Assembly: GCF_014172375.1 (NCBI RefSeq)
Contig: NZ_WNXD01000001.1
Location: 1,798,001-1,862,000 of the forward strand
DNA length: 64,000 nt
Direction: 5' to 3'
DNA from: Pedobacter planticolens
GTDB taxonomy: Bacteria; Bacteroidota; Bacteroidia; Sphingobacteriales; Sphingobacteriaceae
Shown here: positions 34,156 to 42,380 of the stretch, in pieces
Numbering within the stretch: position 1 is the first letter of the stretch
Layout: each line of letters begins with the position of its first letter
Notes under the pieces: model-generated
Database searches by the model: none
Told to the model about the DNA's origin: nothing
The model's input: the letters and a program-made list of their open reading frames with translations, nothing else
Position numbers and translations under genes: made by a program

Positions 34156-36666
34156 ATGACTAAAACTACTCGTGTATGGCTTATTGCTATACTTCTAACA
34201 CTATCGTGCCTCTCATCCTATGCTCAAAATTCATCTTCTGATCAAAAAAACAACAAAAAAGACACGTTAAATTTTGGACCTGAAAAGTTATATCTCCAGT
34301 TCGATAAATCAACCTACATTATGCCCGATACCATTTGGTTTAAAGCATATCTTGTAAATGCTAGTACCTTAGACAATACTGGACCAAGTGGTTTAATACA
34401 TACTGAATTGATTGATGAAAGCGGAAGAATTGTAGCAAGCAAGGCATTTAATACAATTTTAGGAGTTACTTGGGGTAGTTATAAAATAGATAAAGAACAA
34501 ATGAGCTCTGGCAATTATACATTTAGGGCTTACACCAACTGGATGCAAAACTTTGGAAGTGAATTCTTCTTCATCAAAAAGATAACGATTTTGAATGCGG
34601 ATACCACAAAAGAATTGAAATCAAAGCAAGATCTCTTACTCATTAAACCTGCAGTACCTAAAATTGCAAAAAAACCAGAAAACAATACTAAGATTGATAT
34701 TCAATTTTTGCCAGAAGGAGGAAACCTTCTTGCTGATAAGCCACAAAGAATAGGTTTTAAGGCGGTAGCAATTAATGGAAAAGGTCTTCTAATAGCTGGT
34801 GGTATATATACAGAAAAAGGTGATAAAGTAGTTGATTTTAAAAGCAACACAAAAGGTATGGGCTATTTTAGCATGGTACCAAATAGCGGCATAAATTACG
34901 TAGCAAAAGTTGTAGTAAACCAAGAGAATTATACCATAAACTTGCCAAAAGCAACAACTAGTGGTGCGAGCTTATTGGTAAATAATCGTTTCCAATCTGA
35001 TTCTATTGGGGTTCGGATATTTTCTGAACTAAAAGACCAAGAAATTACCATTGTAGCAAAATCTAGAGGTATTATTTATTATTCTGTAGCATTACAACCT
35101 AATATTAAAATTACTGGATTGATGATTCCTAAAAGTAATTTACCTTCTGGTGTTTGTCAGATTGCTTTATTGGATGCTACTGGAAAAACGCTAAATGAAA
35201 GAGCATTTTTTGTAAATCATCATGATCAATTAAAAATATCAACAGAACAGAATTTTCAGACTTACAAGCCAAGAGATAAAATTTCGTTAGCTATTCGTAT
35301 CAACACTAAAAGCAATGAGCCAGTTGCCTCTACTTTTTCAGTTGCTGTAACTGATGATGACCTTACACAAGGGGTTCAATCGGAAAATAATATCCTCTCT
35401 TATCTACTATTGAGTTCAGATTTAAAAGAGCATATTGAAAATCCTATTTCGTATTTTGAAAATGATAATGAGCAAACACATGCCGATTTAGAGGCGTTAA
35501 TGCTTACTCAAGGTTGGGTCAAATACAATTGGGAGCCCTCAAAAAATATCGCTTTTAAGCCAGAAAAAACATATACCATAACTGGTAGTGTTATTAATGG
35601 ATTAAATAACCCCTATCCTAGTGCAAAGGTTTCTTTAATGAATCATAAATCATATGTTTTTGCCAATGCATTGACCGACCAAGAAGGTAGATTTAGCTTT
35701 GACAAGTTTCCTCCGATAGAGAAAACTGCACTTACTATTAGGGCATTAAATAGTAATGATAAAAAAGGTTCGTTAGCTATTCGATTGGATGAGTTTAAGG
35801 CTGCTGATTTTAAACCTGCTACTGATGAAAATTCAAATGTTGAAATTGCTCAAATCTCAAATCATATCATGAGTATTAAACAACAGGAACTAAATTATTT
35901 AGAGGGAATTGGACTTAGAGAAGTAGAAATTAAGGGTGTAAAAAAGGTTGAAGCTTCAAAAAATTTAAATGGAAGTGGAATTGCGGATTTAGTTTTAGAT
36001 AAAGAAATAATAGATAAAGACACGAAACAAAGTGTGCTTGACCTTTTGAGAAGAAATATTAAAGGTTTTAATGCTAGACCTCAAAGGAGTTCATCAGGTA
36101 TTATTAGTCAAAATATTGAATATCATTATCAAAATTTTTATCTCAAATTTATTATTGATGGTATTGATTTAGATATTAACTATGATGCGTTTTCGAACCC
36201 GCAACCTAATCAACATTTTAATTTTATTAATGAGTACTTAGATCAATTTATGAAAGCTGATGACATTAAAGGAATTGAATTAATGTTTTCACCAAGTAAA
36301 GCGAATCGGTACCGAAGTGCATATGGCGCCAATTCTACTGATATAGCATTCATAGAAATTACTACTAAATCTGGTAGTGGCCCTTACACTAAAAAATATG
36401 CAAATGTAGTTAGGTTACAAGCACAACCATACGGTGAAAGAAGGGTTTTCTATAGTCCGCTTTACACTCCAGAAAATGTTAATTCTGCTAAACCAGATTT
36501 TCGATCTACCGTATTTTGGCAACCAAATTTGGTTACTGGCGATGATGGAATAACCGATATTTCATTTTATGCGACTGATAGAAAAGGAACGTATACCGTT
36601 TGGTTGGAAGGCACTGATATGCTAGGTCACTTTGGTTATAAAACCATGAAATTGACCATAAATTAG
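34156..36666 (+). CDS. macroglobulin/TonB-plug-like surface protein, paralogue 1
   Basis: An 836-residue exported protein. Signal peptide MTKTTRVWLIAILLTLSCLS. An N-terminal MG2-like domain (about 50-150) has KLYLQFDKSTYIMPDTIWFKAYLVNAS and GNYTFRAYTNWMQNFG. Further Ig/macroglobulin domains lead to a carboxypeptidase-regulatory-like region (about 480-570, YTITGSVINGLNNPYPSAKVSL). A TonB-plug-like segment follows (about 620-740), and the end DRKGTYTVWLEGTDMLGHFG resembles alpha-2-macroglobulin. No barrel is present, so it is not a receptor. The upstream AATTAAATTGTA..TTAG element is shared with the next paralogue. Role unknown. Confidence 0.8.
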   Translation: MTKTTRVWLIAILLTLSCLSSYAQNSSSDQKNNKKDTLNFGPEKLYLQFDKSTYIMPDTIWFKAYLVNASTLDNTGPSGLIHTELIDESGRIVASKAFNTILGVTWGSYKIDKEQMSSGNYTFRAYTNWMQNFGSEFFFIKKITILNADTTKELKSKQDLLLIKPAVPKIAKKPENNTKIDIQFLPEGGNLLADKPQRIGFKAVAINGKGLLIAGGIYTEKGDKVVDFKSNTKGMGYFSMVPNSGINYVAKVVVNQENYTINLPKATTSGASLLVNNRFQSDSIGVRIFSELKDQEITIVAKSRGIIYYSVALQPNIKITGLMIPKSNLPSGVCQIALLDATGKTLNERAFFVNHHDQLKISTEQNFQTYKPRDKISLAIRINTKSNEPVASTFSVAVTDDDLTQGVQSENNILSYLLLSSDLKEHIENPISYFENDNEQTHADLEALMLTQGWVKYNWEPSKNIAFKPEKTYTITGSVINGLNNPYPSAKVSLMNHKSYVFANALTDQEGRFSFDKFPPIEKTALTIRALNSNDKKGSLAIRLDEFKAADFKPATDENSNVEIAQISNHIMSIKQQELNYLEGIGLREVEIKGVKKVEASKNLNGSGIADLVLDKEIIDKDTKQSVLDLLRRNIKGFNARPQRSSSGIISQNIEYHYQNFYLKFIIDGIDLDINYDAFSNPQPNQHFNFINEYLDQFMKADDIKGIELMFSPSKANRYRSAYGANSTDIAFIEITTKSGSGPYTKKYANVVRLQAQPYGERRVFYSPLYTPENVNSAKPDFRSTVFWQPNLVTGDDGITDISFYATDRKGTYTVWLEGTDMLGHFGYKTMKLTIN

Positions 36667-36737
36667 TAACCCCACAGGTTGGAGAAGTAATCTTTAAGAT
36701 TTGATAATTAAATTGTATTTTAGTTATACAATTTTTT

Positions 36738-39263
36738 ATGATGCCGAAACTTCAAACTCTTTTATTATCGCTTCTTTTTGTGTTTAGTTTAAGTCAATCG
36801 ACTTTTGCGCAAACAGCAGATTCTAAATCAGGAGTTATTAGTGAATATGATCGGATTAGAGAAATTGCTCCGAGAGAGAAATTATATGTTCATTTTGACA
36901 AAAGTGTTTACACTCCTCAGGACACGATTTGGTTTAAGGGTTATTTAGTTAATGCGAGTTTCCATGCTTACTCTCAAATAAGCGGATTGATTTATACTGA
37001 GATGATTAATTGGAATGGTGAAGTTGTGCAGACGCTTTCCTTGCCTACTGTTTTGGGATTAACTTGGGGTGCTTTTCCTTTAAAAGAAGATAAATATCCG
37101 CCAGGCAATTACACTTTTAGGGCTTATACTAATTGGATGCAAAACTTTGGTGATACCTACCTCTTCAAAAAAGAAATTAAAATTTTAGCTATAGATGCTA
37201 ATCAAAAACCAGCTGTAACTAAGTCTAAAGTTATTGCTGAAAAAACATCATCATCAAATGATGCTAAAAGAAATAAGCAAGAGGTAGATATTCAATTCTT
37301 ACCTGAAGGAGGTTCGTGGGTTGCAGATTTTCCTCAGAAAATGGCTTTTAAAGCATTAGACAAATCTGCTAAAGGCATTGAAGTGAGTGGTGAGATTTTA
37401 GATTCGAAACAAAATAAGGTGACGGAGTTTAAGTCTAATTTTTTAGGAATGGGCTATTTTACATTATCGCCATTGCTAAATGAAACTTATACTGCAAAGG
37501 TTAAATTAGGAAATGAATTAATATATAAAAATTTACCTAAAGCAATTGCAGCAGGTACGGTGATTAGCCTTAGAGACAATAATGCATCCGATTCTTTATC
37601 AATTGCGCTATCCTCTACTCTAGTTGACCAAAAACTTATTTTATTAGGTCAGTCTAAAGGTTTATTGTGTTTTGTTGCTAATATTAATGCAAATACTAAA
37701 GGAAAGACGATTAAAGTATCAAAAGATATTTTTCCGACAGGTGTTTCTCAAATTCTTTTAATGAATGATAAAAAAGAGGTGCTTAATGAAAGGAATTTCT
37801 TCCTCAATCATAATGATCAATTAAAAGTTAGTATTTCTTCCAAATCGCTTGAATATACGTTGAGAGATAGTATTCCCATTCATATTAAGGTTTCGGATTA
37901 TTTAGGGAAACCTGTATCGGGTTCTTTTTCAATGGCGGTTACAGATGATAATCAGGTTTCAAAAGATAGTTTGAATGATGAAAATATATTGAGCTATTTA
38001 TTAATGACTTCGGATTTAAAAGGACAAATAGAAAAGCCTGGTTATTACTTCCATCAGCAAAATGAACAAACGAAAAGTGATTTAGATGCTTTGATGTTAA
38101 CTCAGGGGTGGGTAAGCTATAACTGGGATGTTAACAAAAAACTAACTTTTAACGCTGATAAAGAATATACTATAAGCGGTAAAATTACGAACGTAATGAG
38201 CAAACCGAGTGCAAATGCTAAGGTTATTTTATTAGGTAAAAACAAAGGCGGGATGATTTTAGATACATTAACAAATCAAAACGGTGAATTTGTTTTTGAT
38301 CAGTTACCCCCTATAGATAGTGCTTCTTTTGTAATTCAGGCGAAAAACGCGAAGGGAAAGGCAGGTACATTAGGAATTACTGTTAATGAGTTTGTAAGGC
38401 CACCTATTATCACTGCTAAGAAAAAAAATAATGTTGAAAACAATGAAGTATTTGATAGCGTTGGGGTAGCACAAATTATAGCGAAAAACCAAGTTTATGA
38501 AGCTGCTTTAAAAGGCGGAATATTGTTAAGAGAGGTTAAAATAACTGGGAAAAAGACAATTAAAGACTCGAAAAATTTGAATGGTGCTGGTAAAGCATCT
38601 CAAATTTTAACTGAAGAGGATTTAACTCCTATTTATAAAAAAACATTGCTTGAAGTATTGCAAGAAAAGATAAAAGGTTTTAGAGAAGGTAATAGAAAGG
38701 GCAATGGAATAAGAGACTTTTTTGTAAATGGAGATCAAGTAAAATTTATATTTGATGGTATTGATCTCGACTTTTTCTATCAACCACCTAGCTTTCCTTC
38801 AAATAATGATTACTATTTGTATGTCAAATCATATATTGATTACTATAATGCAGAGGATATAAGAGGGATTGAAATATTATCTAATGGTTACAGCTTTAGA
38901 TATAGAAATGAGTATATGAGTCCAATGGATCCTAAAATGTATGCATTTATTGAGGTTACTACAAAAACTGGGACAGGTCCATTTTTAAAAAAAGCGGCTA
39001 ATATGTATCTCTTAAAACCTATTAATTATGGAAGTGATAGGGTTTTTTATAGTCCGAAATATACTAGTGTAAATAGAAATGATAAATTTTTAGATTATAG
39101 ATCAACTATTTATTGGAACCCAACTATTTTAACTAATACTAATGGCGAGGCTGATGTATCTTTCTTTTCGGCTGATAAGAAAGGAAATTATACAGTTTGG
39201 ATTGAAGGAACCGATACTGAAGGAGGTTTGGGGGTTAGTGTGTTGAAATTGAGTATTAAATGA
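36738..39263 (+). CDS. macroglobulin/TonB-plug-like surface protein, paralogue 2
   Basis: An 841-residue paralogue of the preceding gene with the same layout: signal peptide (LLLSLLFVFSLSQSTFAQ), MG2-like start KLYVHFDKSVYTPQDTIWFKGYLVNAS, regulatory-like region YTISGKITNVMSKPSANAKVIL, plug-like region with FIFDGIDLDFFYQ, and the closing NYTVWIEGTDTEGG. The 71-bp spacer carries its own promoter-like element (TATTTTAG, 36716-36723) matching that of paralogue 1. The tandem duplication thus included the control region. Membrane location is likely outer membrane or periplasm; function unknown. Confidence 0.8.
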   Translation: MMPKLQTLLLSLLFVFSLSQSTFAQTADSKSGVISEYDRIREIAPREKLYVHFDKSVYTPQDTIWFKGYLVNASFHAYSQISGLIYTEMINWNGEVVQTLSLPTVLGLTWGAFPLKEDKYPPGNYTFRAYTNWMQNFGDTYLFKKEIKILAIDANQKPAVTKSKVIAEKTSSSNDAKRNKQEVDIQFLPEGGSWVADFPQKMAFKALDKSAKGIEVSGEILDSKQNKVTEFKSNFLGMGYFTLSPLLNETYTAKVKLGNELIYKNLPKAIAAGTVISLRDNNASDSLSIALSSTLVDQKLILLGQSKGLLCFVANINANTKGKTIKVSKDIFPTGVSQILLMNDKKEVLNERNFFLNHNDQLKVSISSKSLEYTLRDSIPIHIKVSDYLGKPVSGSFSMAVTDDNQVSKDSLNDENILSYLLMTSDLKGQIEKPGYYFHQQNEQTKSDLDALMLTQGWVSYNWDVNKKLTFNADKEYTISGKITNVMSKPSANAKVILLGKNKGGMILDTLTNQNGEFVFDQLPPIDSASFVIQAKNAKGKAGTLGITVNEFVRPPIITAKKKNNVENNEVFDSVGVAQIIAKNQVYEAALKGGILLREVKITGKKTIKDSKNLNGAGKASQILTEEDLTPIYKKTLLEVLQEKIKGFREGNRKGNGIRDFFVNGDQVKFIFDGIDLDFFYQPPSFPSNNDYYLYVKSYIDYYNAEDIRGIEILSNGYSFRYRNEYMSPMDPKMYAFIEVTTKTGTGPFLKKAANMYLLKPINYGSDRVFYSPKYTSVNRNDKFLDYRSTIYWNPTILTNTNGEADVSFFSADKKGNYTVWIEGTDTEGGLGVSVLKLSIK

Positions 39264-39909
39264 TTGGTTTTTTAGCTCGTCGTTGCAAGAGTGCTTTCTT
39301 CTCCATCGTAGCCGCGTCATTGTGAGGCACGAAGCAATCTTTCTTGCTTACTTTATTTTTTAGCTCGCCGCCGCTATGGCTCTTTCGTTTTTCATGAGTG
39401 TTTATTTTAGGGGTATTCAAGAATGCTTCGCAGTATCTCTTGATAGAAAAGAAACAAAAGATCAAGGCTTAGTATCATCTCTTGGATTAAGCTATCAAAA
39501 CTTTTAGGGCTACAGAATAAGGTCCCGATGAAGGATCGGTACTGCATTCTGTTTTGGAGAGTGATTTTTGAAAGTTGGTGGGGAAGTTTTAATGCTTTCT
39601 CCTTCGGGATGCTACAAGGCCGGTCCTCGTTCTTGGGGAGGGGTTGTGGTTTAGGAAGGGTTGTACGGCCGTCTTTGCGATCCCGATTCTTCATCGGGAG
39701 TGGCAATCTCCTATTTGTAATTTATTGTCCTTGTTGTAAGCAAGAAAGAGATTCCCGCAGTCTGTGAAAAACCTCCTTCGTAAAGACTGAGATATTTTTT
39801 TTCGCATTGATTATCAATATTTTGGATTGTTTATTAGCAGAGTAACTAAAATAATAGTTTTTATTTGGTTATTTCTTTTTATCATTGATAAACACTAAAA
39901 CACATACAA
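39264..39909. other. long non-coding block of GC-richer repetitive DNA
   Basis: About 645 bp without a credible gene. 39315-39340 carries a single arm CGTCATTGTGAGGCACGAAG of repeat family 1. 39430-39770 is clearly richer in G than the rest of the window and contains CCCGAT/ATCGGG pieces, including the hairpin TCCCGAT-TCTTC-ATCGGGA (39681-39699). Frames open across it on both strands have no start context or recognisable product. It looks like interspersed repeat debris; the last 100 bp presumably hold the promoter of the barrel gene. Confidence 0.6.
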
Positions 39910-40569
39910 ATGAAAACTAAATTATTTATCATGGTTGCTTTATGCGCCACCGCGTTCGCAGCTAACGCACAAACAGAAAAGGGGAAAAGTTTAATTGGAG
40001 GCTCTTTTAATTTTTTTACTGCAAATGCAGAACAAGGAACCTCAACTCTTAAACAAAATGAATTTTCTATTGGTCCTAATTATGGATATTTTGTTAGTAA
40101 AAATTTAGCCATTGGCTTAAATGTAAGTTACAGGTATTCAAAAAATTCTACTGCTTATACACAGCTGACAGCAGTTAATGGATCTTACATAAATACAATA
40201 ATTACCCAAACTCAAAAACAAAATACCACTAACATTGGGCCATTTATTCGTTATTATGTTGATATAACAGAAAAATTTAAATTCTTTGGTCAATTTAATG
40301 CAAGTGTTGGTTTTGGTAAGGTAGAAAATATAATTACAAATATAACCCCATCGACTAGTAAAAGCACTGCGTATAATGCTAATATTACTCCATCATTTGC
40401 TTTTTTCCCAACTAAAAAGATAGCCGTAGAGTTGGGCTTTGGACTACTTTCTTACTTTAATTCTACCAGCAAATACGAAGTAGCTACCGCTGAAAAGTCT
40501 AAAAATGAAGGTTTTAAATTTGGTTTTGATGCTGTTAATCCTACAGTAGGAGTTAACTTTCATTTTTAA
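39910..40569 (+). CDS. outer membrane beta-barrel protein
   Basis: A 219-residue protein with signal peptide (MKTKLFIMVALCATAFAANAQ) and an eight-strand-type barrel: alternating hydrophobic strands with aromatic ends, such as NYGYFVSKNLAIGLNVSYRYS, TNIGPFIRYYVDITEKFKFFGQF and a terminal PTVGVNFHF ending in Phe, the outer membrane sorting signature. It matches the porin-family/OmpX-like group. Function unknown. A family-2 palindromic terminator follows. Confidence 0.88.
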   Translation: MKTKLFIMVALCATAFAANAQTEKGKSLIGGSFNFFTANAEQGTSTLKQNEFSIGPNYGYFVSKNLAIGLNVSYRYSKNSTAYTQLTAVNGSYINTIITQTQKQNTTNIGPFIRYYVDITEKFKFFGQFNASVGFGKVENIITNITPSTSKSTAYNANITPSFAFFPTKKIAVELGFGLLSYFNSTSKYEVATAEKSKNEGFKFGFDAVNPTVGVNFHF

Positions 40570-40588
40570 GAAAACAAACTCTAAACAC

Positions 40589-40628
40589 AAAAAAGCCGCA
40601 GGTGAATAGTTCATCTGCGGCTTTTTTA
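40589..40628. terminator. terminator between convergent genes, family-2 palindrome
   Basis: AAAAAGCCGCAG ... CTGCGGCTTTTT with a 12-nt loop region, T run on each strand. Serves the barrel gene and the convergent M28 peptidase. Confidence 0.85.
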
Positions 40629-40642
40629 TTTGAATGAATTAT

Positions 40643-42298
40643 TTATTTCATGCTCTTTTCTCTGATTGCTTTAAACTCACTACCTTCTTTCCAACTTGGG
40701 AAAGTGGTTTCATTGCTTAGACGATAACCTACATCGAATAGTAATCTTAAATCTTCTACCATGCCTGAGAAATCCCATTTGGCTGGTTCAAAATTATCCG
40801 CAGGTGCATGATAACGATTGGTGGTATAATCTTCTTTTTGCGCTTTGCCCCAAGCTAATCCGTGAGCTACATTATCGTCGCCACCTTCGGTATATAATGC
40901 TGGAATACCTACTTTTGCAAAGTTGAAGTGATCTGATCTGAAGTAAAATCCTGCAGATGGATTGGAATCTTTAACGACAACCCTACCTTGTTTTTTAGCG
41001 GCTTCTACTAAATAATCTTCTAGTTCGGATTGACCTAAACCAACTGCAATAATATCTTTTGTTTTTCCGCTGGCCGACATTGCATCGATATTAATGTTGG
41101 CAACGGTTTTATTAACTGGAACCAATGGATGTGCCCCATAATACTCTGAACCTAATAAACCTTGTTCTTCTGCGGTTACCGCTAAGAACAGAATAGAACG
41201 TTCGGGTTGTTGTTTAGCTTTTTTAAATGCATCTGCCAATACTAATAAAGCGGCAGTTCCAGTTGCATTATCTACTGCTCCGTTGTAAATCGAATCGCCA
41301 TTTACAGCTTCGCCTTTTCCTAAATGATCCCAATGACCAGAGTAAATGATATACTCATTTGCCCTTTTTGTGCCTGGTAAAATTGCTGCCACATTGTGAG
41401 AGATAGATTTTTTGATGGTATTGTTAATGGTGGTTGATAGTTTCAATCCTAAATCGACTGGTTTGAAACCTTTTTTACCAGCTTGCACCATCAAATCAGC
41501 TGATTTACCAGCCATTTTAAACATTGCTTTTGCTACATCTTGAGTAATCCATCCTTCTAGTAAGGCTCTCGATTTATTACCATCCGCAGCCTCAAGATAT
41601 AATTTAGATTTTGACCAGCCACTTCTTACTACTGCCCAAGGATAACTTGCTGCTTTGTCTTCGTGAATAATAATTACGCCTGTTGCACCTTGACGGGCAG
41701 CTTCTTCAAATTTGTATGTCCAACGACCGTAATACGTCATTGTTTTACCTTTAAACAGAGTTGAATCTAAAAAGCCTGGATCGTTTACCATTACTACAAC
41801 GGTTTTGCCTTTTACATCTAAACCTTCGTAATCGTTCCATTTGTATTCTGGCGCAACAATTCCGTAGCCTGCAAAAACCATATTGGAGTTTTCTACTTTA
41901 ACCTGATTGGTTACATGACGAGTTGCGCCTACAAAATCATCTAAGTATTTGAGCGAAGTTGAACTTCCACTAGTTGTTTTTAGAATTAAATCTGTTGGTG
42001 TAGATTTGATATCTACCATTGGTACATCTTGAAAATAGCTACTTCCATTGCCTGGTTTTAAGCCCAGCTTTTCAAATTCTCCTTTTAGATAATTGATAGT
42101 TTTGGTTTCACCTTCGGTAAATGGTTTTCTGCCTTCAAAATCATCGGAAGCTAAAACTGCAATGTGTTTTGAAAAAGCAGTATCATTTATTGCTTTTAGA
42201 GCAACTGAATCTGGTTGGGTATCTGTTACGTTTTTGTTTGATTGACAGGATGCAAAAGCGATTGCACCAAAAGCCAGTAATACTAGTTGTTTTTTCAT
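40643..42298 (-). CDS. M28-family metallopeptidase, lipoprotein
   Basis: A 551-residue zinc aminopeptidase of family M28 with a lipobox (FASCQS, Cys about residue 18). A PA-like insert lies between about 130 and 270. Zinc ligands are visible in GHWDHLG and YNGAVDNATGTAALL (H, D), AVTAEEQGLLGSEYY (E-E), ANINIDAM (D) and the last His in SDHFNFA. It probably digests peptides at the cell surface. The frame extends upstream through a repeat, but MKKQLVLLAFG at 42298 is the lipoprotein start. It shares strand with the S9 peptidase gene just upstream. Confidence 0.9.
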   Translation of the reverse strand: MKKQLVLLAFGAIAFASCQSNKNVTDTQPDSVALKAINDTAFSKHIAVLASDDFEGRKPFTEGETKTINYLKGEFEKLGLKPGNGSSYFQDVPMVDIKSTPTDLILKTTSGSSTSLKYLDDFVGATRHVTNQVKVENSNMVFAGYGIVAPEYKWNDYEGLDVKGKTVVVMVNDPGFLDSTLFKGKTMTYYGRWTYKFEEAARQGATGVIIIHEDKAASYPWAVVRSGWSKSKLYLEAADGNKSRALLEGWITQDVAKAMFKMAGKSADLMVQAGKKGFKPVDLGLKLSTTINNTIKKSISHNVAAILPGTKRANEYIIYSGHWDHLGKGEAVNGDSIYNGAVDNATGTAALLVLADAFKKAKQQPERSILFLAVTAEEQGLLGSEYYGAHPLVPVNKTVANINIDAMSASGKTKDIIAVGLGQSELEDYLVEAAKKQGRVVVKDSNPSAGFYFRSDHFNFAKVGIPALYTEGGDDNVAHGLAWGKAQKEDYTTNRYHAPADNFEPAKWDFSGMVEDLRLLFDVGYRLSNETTFPSWKEGSEFKAIREKSMK

Positions 42299-42325
42299 AT
42301 TTAAAGTTAGTAGTTTTAGGTTATA

Positions 42326-42369
42326 AGCCGCAGATGCGCAGATTAAAAAGAATCTGCGCATCTGCGGCT
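42326..42369. terminator. perfect family-2 hairpin between S9 and M28 peptidase genes
   Basis: Perfect 19-bp stem AGCCGCAGATGCGCAGATT with a 6-nt loop AAAAAG, flanked by T and A runs. It sits 27 bp upstream of the M28 start and just after the S9 gene's end, so it probably terminates S9 transcription. Confidence 0.9.
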
Positions 42370-42380
42370 ATTTTTTTATT

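Noticed and set aside
39407..39767. Open frames of about 80-100 codons on both strands in the GC-richer block
   Set aside because: Basic, low-complexity products with overlapping antisense frames and no promoter; more likely a consequence of base composition.
42299..42361. N-terminal extension of the M28 peptidase
   Set aside because: It is read through a palindromic repeat and would precede an obvious lipoprotein signal.
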